From the NCBI GenBank assembly GCA_020543525.1, contig JAHYIO010000033.1, positions 2,790,001 to 2,854,000 on the forward strand: DNA of 64,000 nt, read 5' to 3'. The position numbers and the translations under genes were made by a program. The stretch comes from Coriolopsis trogii (lineage: Eukaryota > Basidiomycota > Agaricomycetes > Polyporales > Polyporaceae). The notes under the pieces are model-generated. The model did no database searches and was not told the DNA's origin. It saw nothing but the letters and a program-made list of their open reading frames with translations. Positions 21,998 through 36,474 of the stretch are shown here, one piece after another. The number at the start of each line of letters is the position of its first letter. Positions within the stretch are counted from its first letter, which is position 1.

Positions 21998-22470
21998 ATG
22001 GCCTCTTCAAGAGACGCACGAGTGGAGGACACATATGAGCTCCAGAATGACCAGAGGCTGGAAGACCTGCACTCTAAGCTTCGGACATTGCGTGGCGTAC
22101 GCTGCTCACATCTGTACGTTCTCCTGCTTTCAATTGAATTGTACGTCTACAGATTACCACGGACATCTACGACGACGTAGAGCAGCAGAATTCGGCACTG
22201 GATAATGCTGTGAGTCCACACATATCTCTTCTTGATCTATCATTCAATGTTCCATCCTCCCATTCACCACACGCGAAGAGAGATGCGTTCACATCATTTG
22301 GTTCATCCTTGGCCCAAACATCGCGACGGGCGGGGCAGGCGTTTGGGATTGCACCCGGAGGTGTGAAGCAATGGCGGACAATAGGCTATTGCATCGCTGC
22401 TATCGTCGGGTTGTGGATGTTCTGGCATATTGCGGGTTGGTTTTGGCCTTCTCCAAGTCCAAGTCCATGA
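21998..22470 (+). CDS. Bet1/Sft1-type Qc-SNARE, tail-anchored
   Basis: A small SNARE for ER-Golgi or intra-Golgi vesicle fusion. Three exons (21998-22096, 22153-22209, 22279-22470) give 115 residues. The SNARE helix runs from ELQNDQRLEDLHSKLRTLRG through ITTDIYDDVEQQNSALDNA to RDAFTSFGSSLAQTSRRAGQ. A Gln lies at the expected zero-layer region (VEQQN). The C-terminal membrane anchor is GYCIAAIVGLWMFWHIAGWF with a short luminal PSPSPSP tail. Size and layout fit Bet1 or Sft1; I cannot separate the two by eye. It is transcribed divergently from STT3. Confidence 0.85.
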
Positions 22471-22820
22471 ACATATGCACCGACATCTGCGTAGTCCTCG
22501 CCCCATGGATCATGTGCTATCCCTTGTTTACCCACGTTGGATATTTTGCCCTTGTATGGACTTCTCCCTGTGTACTCTATTTTATATTCTTCAAAGGGTC
22601 GACCATCATGCAACACTATTCATCGTGGCTATTCCGACCATTTGAGCTATTGTTTTCGTCCACCTTGGTATCGCGTCGTTTGTCGTCTTACTTGCTTAGG
22701 GTTAGGTTTTCTGAACAGGTAATCATGATTTAGTTACGCACGCCTGTTCTCCTCGTCCACCTCCAACCACAACCGCTCACATTCACGCCCCGATATCCAT
22801 CACGACAACACAGTGCCAAC

Positions 22821-24385
22821 ATGTCTGACAAGGACGTTCTCTTGAGCATGGGTTTTGATTCCGCTCGAGTTGAATGTACGTCCTGCCAATCCGACACACC
22901 CCGCATACTTATATGCTGAAGCACACTCCTTCCTGTTGGCAGGGGCACTCAAAGCCACCGGTGGTCGCGGTCTACAACCCGCCATGGATCACCTCATTGA
23001 GAACGAGGGCAAGCCCATACCTGATCTCTCATCTGTCTCTTCCTCTTCTGCCCCCGCCCCGAGTGGCGGCGCCCCGATGGAGGACGACGACGACGAGGAG
23101 GAGCTCGAAGCACTCAAGGCTATGTATGCTAAGAAGGCAGGCGGGGGCTCGAGCGCAGCGGGGGGTTCATCGGGAGCAGGCGAGGCTGAGGGCGCGGAGG
23201 CGAAGAGTATCAAGTGCTCGATATGTGGGAAGACGTTCAAGAACGTCGACCTCGCGAATTACCATGCAGAGAAGAGTGGACACGATCAGTTTGAGGAGTC
23301 AACGGAGGAGGTACGCCTATCGCGTGTAGGAGATCGGAAAGGCTCTTGACCTGATACTGCCACTCCATTCAGATCCGACCTCTGACGGAGGAAGAGAAGA
23401 AGCAGAAGTTGGCTGAGCTGAAGGAGAAGATGGCCGCGAAGAGAGCGGCGAAGGCAAAGGAGGATGCGAAGGCTGACCTCGCTAACGAGGCGATTCGGAG
23501 GAAGGCAGGCAGGGTACGTGCCCACGTTCCAGTATGTCTTGCAGAATGAAAAACTGACTCTATGCTATACACCCTAGGACATCAACGCAGTACGGGAAGA
23601 AATGAAGCAGAAGGAATTGATCAAGGAGGCAGAGAAGAAACGGCGAGGTAAGCCCTGTCACGGCCTGAATCTCTGCGCCTCTTGATAGGATGCACGCAGA
23701 GAAGCTCGAAGATGCCAAAGCGCGAGCGGCCGTCAAGGCTCAGATTGAAGCTGACAAGAAAGCCCGCGCGGAGAAAGCAGCACGGGAGAAGGCTCTGCGG
23801 GAGGGGAAGCCTCTACCAGGCGCGTCAGAACAGACAGGTCCAAGTGCTCCCGCTGCTGCGCCGGCGGCCCCGAAGGCTGCCGCTGGAAAAGACTATCCCG
23901 AGACGCGGTTGCAAATTCGCATGGCGAGCGGACAGCATTTTACCACCACGCTTCCCAGCGATTCTAGTGCGTCCCAGGTCGAGCATGCTGATGAGGGTGC
24001 TAATTGTTACTGTTGTCCGCAGCTCTTCGTGAGGTTGCAGAGTTCTTAGCCGCACAGACTCTTGCAGTCGACGTTGAGACTGTCAGTTTTTCGCTGACCT
24101 TCCCAAGGTACGTCCTTATTACTGTGAGTGGGTGTGAGACGTAGGGAGAAGCGGAATGCTTCCCTACCATGATCGATTTGTTCCCTCTCATGGGTCTCAG
24201 AGAACTTTTCGCCGATTGTTGATACTGACTGGCCGTAACATTGTCATGCAGGAAAACGTTCGCGCGTGCTGACTTCTCGCGTACATTGCGAGATCTTGGC
24301 CTGACACCGTCGGCAGTAGGTTTGACTGATCCTGCTCGGTGGACATGCTGATAGACTTCAAACGCAGGTATTGATCGCTTCATGA
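22821..24385 (+). CDS. UBA - C2H2 zinc finger - UBX protein (UBXN1/SAKS1-like)
   Basis: A likely Cdc48/p97 adaptor that binds ubiquitin. Exon 1 (22821-22875) begins MSDKDVLLSMGFDSARVE. The join to WALKATGGRGLQPAMDHLIE completes a UBA domain. After an acidic linker comes a single zinc finger, KCSICGKTFKNVDLANYHAE with KSGH, as in fungal UBXN1 homologues. A long charged coiled-coil helix follows (EEEKKQKLAELKEKMAAKRA; EKLEDAKARAAVKAQIEADK). The C-terminal UBX domain spans ETRLQIRMASGQHFTTTLPS to RTLRDLGLTPSAVLIAS. The stop is TGA at 24383-24385 in a final exon of 18 nt. At least seven exons. CDC48 itself lies 7.5 kb away (31906-34739). Confidence 0.9.
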
Positions 24386-24788
24386 GCATATGATGGTGCG
24401 TCATGGAAGAGGCGACGTCAAGTATGAGTGCGAGGAGAGAATCCGTGTATGTATTTGGCTGTATACTCAAGCTCCTATGTGTACGATATCGCTGTGCAAT
24501 GATGCTTGCTCGCTGTCGGTTCGTGCTGTGCGCGTGCACAGGTAGTACGAAGCCCGGTGGAACCCTACGGACTTGCGCACATACCGAGGATGAGCGTTAC
24601 TTAGGGAGAGCTGGGCGATAATCAGAAACCGGGAAGAGGAATGGGGCTTCCCAGGCTCAGGCCATCAGCATCAACTCCATTCACCGTCGCAGACATCATA
24701 TTCCCCATCCCTCTCTCCTCGTCTTCCATGTTCCCTGCGCTCTGAACTCTCTCTACCCCGCGCTGTCCACGAGCTGGACGTCTTGACC
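24386..24788. other. Intergenic region
   Basis: Holds the UBX gene 3' UTR and the promoter of the following gene. From about 24700 on plus the sequence is CT-rich (catccctctctcctcgtct), a common fungal core-promoter feature. Confidence 0.5.
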
Positions 24789-27709
24789 ATGGCCGTCGCT
24801 CGCTCTCGTTCGCCACCTGCAACCCTTGGCCGTCGACCCATCGGTCCGCGCAAGCCCTCGGGCAAGCCGGGTACCGTACTCGCCCAGAACATCATCCCAC
24901 TCGACCTCACCTCCCGTCTGCAAGAAGACAGCACAAGCTTTCCCCGCACCGAGTCCCCAGATCCTGGCAGCGCCTTCTCAAACAGCTCACAACCTGGGAC
25001 TCCTGCTTCCGCCCCTGTACCGCTTCGGAGCCAGCCAAGTACGACCAACCTGTCCCTCCGCACGTCTTCGAGACCACATACGCCGGTTGTGGATGGACAC
25101 CAGAGGTCGGAGTCGGCGGCGACGAGCGAGGGGACGCACAGCCAGGCAGGTCATTCATCAGACGCTGGACACGATGTAGCGGTCAATGGCACGTCAATAG
25201 CCCCAGCCGTCGTGGAGGAGGTGGTGGAGGAAGAAACTCTGATGGAGGCGGCGCAGGCGCGAGCGACTCCCAGTGCCGATTCGGACGGTCCCGTCGCCGT
25301 GGACGGTACTAATGCTGAGCCTAATAGTGCAGAAACCGATGATGCTAGTGCCCTTCAGGACCAGCCTGGTTCACCGGCGACGCTAGGCACCGAAATGACA
25401 GAAATAATGTCCCCTGCAGAGACCGTCCCTCAAGGGCCACCTCCCGCTTTCTTCACTGAGCCAGAGCCGCTCCTGTTTGCTGGCACACCCGCCGCTGACC
25501 AGTCCGCCCTACGAGAGCCCCCGGCGGCAGACGAGCCTCTTGCGACACCCATAGAGATCGCTGCTGCAGATATCCTCGACATGTACGGTCCCGTGTCCCC
25601 GGCGATCGAGCCCTCTGAAGAGATTTCTCCACCCGCAGCACCATCACCCCAGCCTATCTCGCACGTGGAGACAGCCGCAGGTGCCGCGGCGCCCGACACG
25701 CAGGAGAAGGCGCATGCCAGACAAGAAGAGGTGCAGGACCAACTGGAAGAAGTGGACGGCAGACAGGAAGAAGTGGAATGGAGACATAGAGGGACGGACA
25801 ACGAGCAGCAAGAGCTGCACGACACGCAGGGAGCCGGATCGCAGGCGGATGTACTTGGTGAGGAAATCAATGGGGCGAATGGAGGGCACGAGAGTAGGAG
25901 GCCAGCGTCGGTGAAGAGCATACAGGCGAGTATCATAACTGCAGAGCGTTCCTCCACCCCCACTTCCACTCGCGCATCTACGCCCGCCTTACTCAAAGTC
26001 ATCCCCAAACGACCGCCCCTGCCCCCGCCCCCTGCTCTCAATTTCGACGCGGAACCTATCAAATGGAAAGGCATGACCCTCGAGGCGGCCCAATGGACGT
26101 TCACGTCTGAGCAGCTGCAAGAAACCGTCTCAAGAGCGATTCGCCAATCTGCCGCAGAGTCCTTCATCCGAGTGGTTTCGACGACGACGTACGACGTAGA
26201 GCTCCCGCAAGAGCTTGAGCGGCTTGATTCGGTAAGCGAGAGAGAAATGACGAGCGTGAGCGCAACGTTGACGTTGACGAACACGCTATCACGCAGCTGA
26301 AGAGCACGACCCAGGCCCAGTACCGCTTCAACATGTACCGGCGCGCCATGTTGCTCCAATCTCTGGCTGCGCTCTCCCAATCACAGGGCGACGGCGACGG
26401 CGATGCGCTGTACAACCTCACGACGCAACTTGCGGAACTGACGAGCGCGTGCGATCGTCTCATGGAGACCCTCGTGCGCATCGCGGACCAGAAGGCACAG
26501 ATCCAGCGCGTCCAGGACCTGCACGTCTCGTCCGCGCTCGCGATGGCGCTGCGGAAGCTCAACGCGTCATATGCGAAGCGCTCGGCAGAGCTCAAGGAGG
26601 AGCGCGCGAGGAACGACGAGCTCCAGGCCGAGCTCGAGGAGGCGTGGAACATGGCGCAGGATATGGCGCAAGAGATGGACGACCTCGACAACTTCGATCT
26701 CGACTACGAGGAGGGTGAGTTCACGCCCCTTGACGACGACGAGCCGTCCAACTCGGCGCTGGAGGCGGAGATATACAGCGACATGGACCGGATGAGCCAC
26801 ATCAGCTCGATGGAAGTCGTTGAGATCACCGGCAAGGCTGTGGCTTCCAAGGCTACTCTCGTGTCCGGATCTGGTGGTAATAAGCCCGGGGATCGTACGA
26901 GCCGCGTCATTGCGGCCAAGAAGCGCAGCGACAGAGCGTCGAAGGCCAGCCTCCGGATACCCAAGACGCCCACGAACGGGAATGGCGAGCGGCCGGATCG
27001 CACCTCGCTGTACTCGATGCGCTCAATACGCAGGCGCCGAAGTCGTAGCAAGAGCATGCGGCGTCCTGAGCGGGCAGAAGGCTCGAAGCAGGTCCCCGAC
27101 GTTCCTATCATCCGTCTTCCTGAGCCCAGTCGCAGCAGGGAGGGCTCGAGAGAAGGTTCTTTCCTCGATGTCACACAAACCCGGCCAGGTTCAGCATTGT
27201 CCACTACCTCAGACGCGCCGCCGCCGCTCCCTCCAAAAGAAGGATCCTCCATGGTGCAGATGAACATCGCCGCAAGTGAGTCTCGGTCGCCCGCATTTCT
27301 CACGTGTGCCACGAGAGATACTGATGCCATACACACAGCACGCTCAGAAGAGGTCCTCCCGGCTTCGTACGAACCGAACCCTCCCTCATCGCCGACGTCA
27401 GACGGCCTACCTACCATCAACCTCCCCGAGCAGGAGCAACAAGGTCAACCGCAGCAGCACAAGGGGTGGCCAGGACGAAGGTTCTTCGGGCGGCGGGTGA
27501 ACTCGATGCAACCTCCCCTGCGTGCGGCGGATGATACAACAGACCCGTCGCAGATCAAGCGGTCCGCGTCGGACCACAGGCAGTTCGACGGCTGGCCGTT
27601 CCTTGGCGCCTCGAAGTCGCAGCGCTTCTCGGTCCCCGTACGTCTCGCGGCGATGCAGTCCAACAAGGGCCGAAAGTCGAGCGACAGCGCCCCAGTCGGG
27701 GACGCATAG
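24789..27709 (+). CDS. Large unknown fungal protein with central conserved block and coiled coil
   Basis: Three exons: ATG at 24789, an intron at about 26232-26297, and a second intron at about 27277-27338. The stop is at 27707-27709. About 930 residues. The N-terminal half is disordered (Ser/Pro/Ala/Glu), with a Gln/Glu heptad-like patch near 25710-25840 (RQEEVQDQLEEVDGRQEEVE). The conserved part starts at about 26000 with IPKRPPLPPPPALNFDAEPI, then KWKGMTLEAAQWTFTSEQLQ and VVSTTTYDVELPQELERLDS. A clear coiled coil follows: LNASYAKRSAELKEERARND and ELQAELEEAWNMAQDMAQEM. The C-terminal half is again basic, Ser/Arg-rich and probably disordered. This looks like a scaffold, perhaps of the cytoskeleton or cell polarity (inference only). 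I do not recognise it. Confidence 0.75.
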
Positions 27710-29413
27710 CGATCGCCCTGTCAGCATCCGTACATAATGCGCGACATGCGTATATATCCCTTAGTTTAAGTTATCACCCTTCGTATCCTGCAGGTTGTAG
27801 AATCCGTAGCTCAGGTAAGTGCCCTGCTATTGGTAGACAGGCACGTTTTTGCTAACGCGTGGCTGTTATCGCAGTTTCGCACCATCTATTGACCGGATCC
27901 GTCCATTTGTTTTCTCGCATCGCAATCTCTCACATCGATTCGCACACGACTCGGCCCTTCGTTCGCCCTTTCGTTTCTCTCGCCGTGATGCACCGACCCA
28001 TCATACGTCCCTCTGCACCATCTCTCACCCCCCAGCCAATCCATTCATCCGCCCAGCCCGACAACGGCCGTTACCCCATACCGCACTATATCTAACTGTA
28101 ACATAGCCACTTCCAGCCTCTAATGTTGTCGTTGCACCCGGGCTATATCCCCGCACACCTCCCTGTATTGTTACCCCAGGCGTCGTCAACAATGCTCTAT
28201 CTCTCATATGTTCGTGACACGTCCGAACGAAGGTCAACAATGACTTTGGGATCTGCAGGGATGACTCAGGTCGTGTTGACACTACTGACGTATGATGGTT
28301 CGGAGGGCCTCAGAACGAGACCAATACCATGCAGTACGTACTTACATACTCCAGACACCGAGCTTGTCGCTTTCGCCGGGATCGAGGTTTCGTACGTAGC
28401 CTCGATGACCTCTGCAGAGCCTTCATCTCGTCATCCACTTCCGAAGAGAAGAGCGCAATTGCAGGGCTGGAAACACGGCCCTTGATGTCCGCCGGGCGAA
28501 TGGTACGTACACACCAAACCACCGGAAGAGTCGACGTTGACCTCGACCTGCATGCACTGACATATGCACAACACTCATCGCTCGCTCAGGGCCTTAGGGT
28601 TCAGAACTCTGTATGCGTCCTGCAGGTCCGGTCCGGGCGCCCGTGCCGCGCAAAGGCTGGTCATGGAGCTTGGGTATGTAGCTATGTATGTATGATACGT
28701 CCCGCCAGCTGTTCGTCCGCGCATGAGTCCAGCATCCAGGCTTTTGGCGTCGGCCAGTGCACGGTGTTCGCGTCGTGACCCTGCTGGCCAGACCGCCGCT
28801 CGTCGACGGATATGAAAGCTCGCCCCCTTGCCAGTGGGCCCGCCCCGTGTGGACCGTACATGGCCATATGAGCCCATACAGTGGCAAGCTTCGACCCAGG
28901 GTCGCGGGACCGTACAACAGATTGAAATGAGATAGACAGGGTCCGCGGACCCCGCCGACGGTTGGACCGTTATGTCGTTCTGGCCGATGCTAGCAACTGT
29001 GCACTATGGTGGACCCCGTCAGTCTATGTTCCCGGTACTAGGCTCGGAAACATTGCGCACCTCTTCGGTTTCTTCGTTCGTTCTCACATCTCATTCGACT
29101 TTGCAGTCTGTCAACCGAGCATCGTGGTCCATTATGCATACCATGCCACAAAGCCGTTGCCGAACCGCGACGACTCTCGATGGTCGTCACATTTCCCGTG
29201 TACATCGCACACGATAGTACGTACGTCCGATCTGCACCCTCTCTAGATGTGCACGGGTGCTGGAATCTGGGGCGTGTCAGAAGATCTTGAGTGATGCTGC
29301 AAAGTCCCTCCTATGGCACGATCTTGTGAAGAAGTCTAGGCTAGTGCCCATCCCATGCTCGAAGAAATACAACGACGACGGTGTCCCAAGCAGGCGTGTA
29401 TAGAGGGCGCCCG
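27710..29413. other. Intergenic, convergent 3' ends
   Basis: 1.7 kb between the large coiled-coil gene (+) and DGAT2 (-). No frame shows motifs. Short AT-richer parts near 27750-28120 look like 3' UTR. I see no repeat or RNA gene. Confidence 0.45.
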
Positions 29414-31469
29414 TCACTCAATGATGCTCAACTCCCTCTTCCGCGTCCTCGCAAAGTCGTCCTTGTACGTGTTCCATATCCTGCCCATGCGCGACGCGCG
29501 GTGAGCCTCCAACAACTATGGCGCACCTGAGAAGGCGAAATGTCGCAACGCACCACATGAGCTCGTCTATATACTGCTGTTGCACGTGCATGACCTCCTC
29601 GAGCGTCGGCTTGTCGCATTGCACGACATGAATCGGATGTCCGACTTGCACAAGCCCAGAACGTTAGTAAACAGAACCGAGGTCGGTCAGAACAGAGAGA
29701 AGCGCACTCACTGACGGCGACGATGCGTTTGCGGTATGGCATCATGCCAAGGTTATCTGTGCATATCGACGATGAGTGTCCGGCACAGAGGCACGCGGTG
29801 GACGGCACGACACGTACAATTGAGGAGACCGCGCCCGTGGAACAGAGGCAGGGTGAAACCGAACACGTTTTGGAACTTCTTCTGTAGCGTATAGAGCGTC
29901 GTGCCCTTTTCGTTGGGCATCTGCTTGAAGATCTACATCGGACGGACACGTGAGTCAGCACGACTACCAAGCTGCTGCAATCGCATACATCATTCTCGCC
30001 GAACGAGAAAACAGGGACGAGATCGGCTCTGGATACAATACAGGGTAAGGACGCGTCGTGCAGTTTCGACAGAAAACACTTACCCATGTTGGATGGCTAT
30101 CTTGATAAATCCCAGCCTATTCACGCCGTGAAGCTCTCGTTCAGCTTCAGAGCACATCGTCACGCACCTCCTTCTCAAAGTAAGGTCCGCGGTCCCGGGA
30201 TGCGCGCTCAAGCTCTCCGCCGCACCACCGACTACGATGGTGATCGCTTGCCCAGGACCGCCCTTGAGGATGTTAGAACACGACTGTTTAGACACGGAGC
30301 AGATGCCCATCGCCAAGATGATGTCGCGGTAGAACGGCACGCGGAAATTAGACGTCAACGTGAGGAGGTGTGGGACGATTCCAGGGAATGCGGCCGAGAA
30401 ACCCGTGCCTGTCAAGCCGCCAGTGTTGAGTATAACAGCAGCCAAGGACAGATTTGATGCATACTCTCGGTGGCAAAAGTGCATATAGCACCCCTGAGAG
30501 CGATGGGGTTAAGATTGGGACGCCCCGGGTAAGCATCGATTGACTCACATGCCAATAATGCCTAGTGGACAAACGTATACAGTCAACATCGCACATCACA
30601 TGCATGCACGATAGTCACTTGCCATGTGGATGGTATCCGAACACATATGGCCTATCTGGCGGAAGGTCGCAAGTCTAGCCCGTCCAATTTCAATTTCAAC
30701 GAACAAAGCCGCGAAGACAACAGGAAGCATGTTCGACCGACCTTGAGAAAACTACAACGCATTCAAGCGTCCATATGAAGGGTACACACACATAGTAGAC
30801 GATAGACACACTCACGACGCGGGGTAGTACTCTGCAAAGTACCTCCAGAACCTCATCCTCCTAAATGACGGACTCAACCGTCCTCCATGTTCCGGACTTT
30901 TGTCGATGTACGCTATCCACACCCAATAGACAGCGAGGAACGGCCACAGTGCCGGAAACGATCTGCATATCCCGCACACACGGGCGCCCCAGAGTCAATC
31001 AGTCAAGCGTCCCCAAACCACACGGGCGCGTCGCACGCAGGGAAGCAGAAGTACGGACGCAGCAGAGGCACGGAGAAACAGTGAAAGACTCACAGGAGGA
31101 AGAGGAACAAGAACGTCGTCCAGACGATCGAAGTGGACCATACCGCGACGGCGAGAGTCTGCAGCCTCCTCCTGCGGGGGATCTTCGACGGCACGAACCT
31201 AAACAGCGTCCGCCCACACGGAGCCGCACGACGCCACCAGAGCGCACCCAGAGGAGAGACAGAGAGAGAGAAAGAAGGCGGAGCTCACGGTCAGCTATAC
31301 GCGGCGGCTCACGGCAGACAGATAGGCGTACGCACTCGATATGCGCACGGAGGTTGGCGACCGGCTTGAGGGGGGTCGTCGTGAGGCTGCTGAGGCTGCT
31401 GAGCCGTTCGCGGAGGGAGGAAGACGAGACGGTGCGCGTCGCGGACGTGAATGCCTTGCGGACTTCCAT
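29414..31469 (-). CDS. DGAT2: Diacylglycerol O-acyltransferase, DGAT2 family
   Basis: An ER enzyme making triacylglycerol from diacylglycerol and acyl-CoA for lipid droplets. The start is ATG at 31469 (MEVRKAFTSATRTVSSSSLR). An intron join gives AHIEFVPSKIPRRRRLQTLA. The membrane hairpin is VAVWSTSIVWTTFLFLFLLS and FPALWPFLAVYWVWIAYIDK. Then come RFWRYFAEYYPASFLK, TCDLPPDRPYVFGYHPHGII with the HPHG motif, and STGFSAAFPGIVPHLLTLTS. Next are KQSCSNILKGGPGQAITIVV and GFIKIAIQHGADLVPVFSFG with END. The C-terminus is HPIHVVQCDKPTLEEVMHVQ and ELSIIE before a TGA at 29414-29416. Two coding micro-exons, 30742-30751 (10 nt) and 30549-30561 (13 nt), are required to restore SFLK and GIIGM. The intron before the 13-nt exon uses a GC donor. 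About eleven or more exons. Confidence 0.93.
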
Positions 31470-31905
31470 CGTGATCGCTGACCGGGAACGCGCCAGACAG
31501 ATACTTGGATATCGAGGGCGACGACGGCGTGCAGTCGGTGGACGTGGGAGAGGACGAGAGGAGTCGAAAGGAGCGTCGACGAGAACGGTCAGGGGGAGCA
31601 GACGGGGAGGAAGGTGAAAAGCAAAGTATGGACAAGACTGCAACGCGCGCTGGCCATGCTTGTCCTATGGCGTCACAGCGTACGGCATCAGCCTGATATT
31701 GAATATTCCGTTCGTCTCTGCCCAAAACACCAGCTTGCCCTCAAGGCTCTCGTGCGTCGACATCGAGACAAGGAGGAATGCATTCGATATACTACATATG
31801 AACCGTACAGTCTAGCGTTTCGCGTCAAAACTACAAACGAGGAAGCTCAAGAAATCCATCATCGAGGAGCGCACACGGTCGGAGAACACCATCAACCGAG
31901 ACTGT
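31470..31905. other. Intergenic, DGAT2 promoter / CDC48 3' UTR
   Basis: Both flanking genes run on minus, so this 436 bp holds the CDC48 3' UTR and the DGAT2 promoter. No other feature is visible. Confidence 0.5.
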
Positions 31906-34739
<2,834 letters not shown>

Positions 34740-36244
34740 GTTGTTCTGTGTGTCGTGAAGGGAAAGTGGAAAGAGTGAGGGGGAAAGGTCGAGGACGAGC
34801 TTATGAAGACCTAAGACAGAGCGACGCGCGTCCCTCGCAGGATTGCTCGACGCGTCAGTCCTTGGGGCGTGTGAACTTCCGGATGGTTCCAGCACATTCT
34901 CACGGCGCTCAATATGGAAGTTAACATCGTTGACGCAGTGGTTCAAGCATGCGCCGCGGTCAAGACAACGAAGAGAGCGAAAGAGTATATGCTGCGGCAG
35001 TGATCACATCCTGGGGATTTTCAGTAGTAGTGTGCCCCAGGAGAGATGCTGCAGCACGAAGAATGAATAAGTATCTCGTAGTTGGTGCTGTGCCATCGGC
35101 TGTGTAGACATTTGAGGGTCTGCATGGGTCGAAACACAGAACCAATGCGAGTAGTATACTTGCTCACAAAGATCCCGATTACCCAAGACTTGTAGAGCTC
35201 AAAGACGTTGTTCTAGCTGTTTGTCACCTGTAACCGCGATGCCTTTCGGTGACTGCTGCTGACATGCCAGTGGTGTGGTATAACCGGTCAGAGGAATATT
35301 GGACTCTTGCAAGTTGCGGCTGAGCTTGTCCTCTGCGTGCTACCAGGACTACGATTCATGAACGGCAACTCTAGCATCCGCCTCAAGCACTGCCACCCAG
35401 TCAACGTACGAGCAATGCCGCAGGAAATCCTTCTCGATGTGACCAGCTCAGTCAAGGAAGAATGCGCGGGCCAGGAGTGAGTAGCTATCTGTGTCTTTGT
35501 CGTTCTCCTGGCCCTGTGATGTGCACTGCAGCAATGCGATCAGTATCCTGGACGAAATGCTCCCGTTTACTACCAGGTCCCCCACCTGAATTGCACACGA
35601 TTGCAGCTACGTCCCGGTCTAGCGGCGCCAGCACCATGTATGTTCTTTGTTATCACCGTTAGTATTGCCATGAGGCAATTTGCATATCTATGGAGAGTGC
35701 ATTTGGATGCTAACTGTCATAAACAATGTACAGAATATACACATGATAGTGTTACAAAGTGTCAGCCTGTGGCAGGTCATGTAATTGAGAATTTGAAGTT
35801 CCTCCAGCTCTAGTAGAAACCTCGCAGTGGCTGTCAGTTCCATGAATGCTGCTTCTAAGACCGGTGCTCCAGCAGTGAATTCTGCCAGAAGCACGTCAAG
35901 TGCCCGGCGGTAGTGGTGGACCGTTGGCAATCCTGCCCGTCAAAGAGGTTCGTATGGTCTGGAAACAAGGTTGAGGACCGTTCATCCCCCCTACAATATT
36001 AATAGGTCCGTAAATCGTCTGCCTAGGGGAGACAAGCAAACAAGTAGAGGTGCGGATATCTTGTGAACCTGAACAGAATGATGAGAATATTGAGGATGTT
36101 ACAGTTTCAAAAATGTATTTATAAGAATGAATCTGCCCCATCATTGATGCGTGTGTCTTTGTGAGCCAGAAGATTTGGTGTGAGCTCACGAGCGATTGAT
36201 TAGGAATACACGAATGATTTTACTCTGAAAACGATACACAAAAA
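34740..36244. other. Intergenic region, 1.5 kb
   Basis: The first part is the CDC48 promoter. Between 35345 and 35480 on plus a short frame (SIRLKHCHPVNVRAMPQEIL) could be an exon or relic of an F-box-type gene, but no partner exons are convincing. The rest is AT-richer with no gene. Confidence 0.35.
36240..36244 (-). terminator. Pol III terminator of tRNA-Pro
   Basis: Five A on plus (T on minus) lie directly 3' of the tRNA discriminator base at 36245. Confidence 0.65.
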
Positions 36245-36343
36245 GGGCCCAACCGGGAATTGAACCCGGGACCCCGTGCAATCACTCCCGGGCGGAGGGG
36301 ATAGACTCCCGAAGCACGTATCATACTACTAGACCATTGGGCC
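36245..36343 (-). tRNA. tRNA-Pro (CGG) with a 27-nt intron
   Basis: On minus, the acceptor GGCCCAA (36337-36343) pairs with TTGGGCC (36246-36252), followed by discriminator C. The anticodon stem CGTGC pairs with GCACG. The loop reads TTCGGGA, giving anticodon CGG, and is interrupted after position 37 by an intron of 27 nt. The T arm is CCGGG-TTCAATT-CCCGG. The total is 99 nt, 72 after splicing. Confidence 0.92.
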
Positions 36344-36474
36344 GACACACACACCCGCATTTGATGTATTATAAATGTTCAAACCACTCCATCCTACTCC
36401 ATATTCATACCTGGACAGCGGCACGGTTTCATCTGACCGTCCATACTCAACGCAAGACACACTCTCGAATAGAG

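Noticed and set aside
30999..31643. Upstream extension of DGAT2 beyond the ATG at 31469
   Set aside because: The frame stays open upstream, but the residues are Arg/Pro-rich and unlike the family, and there is no ATG in it before 31469.
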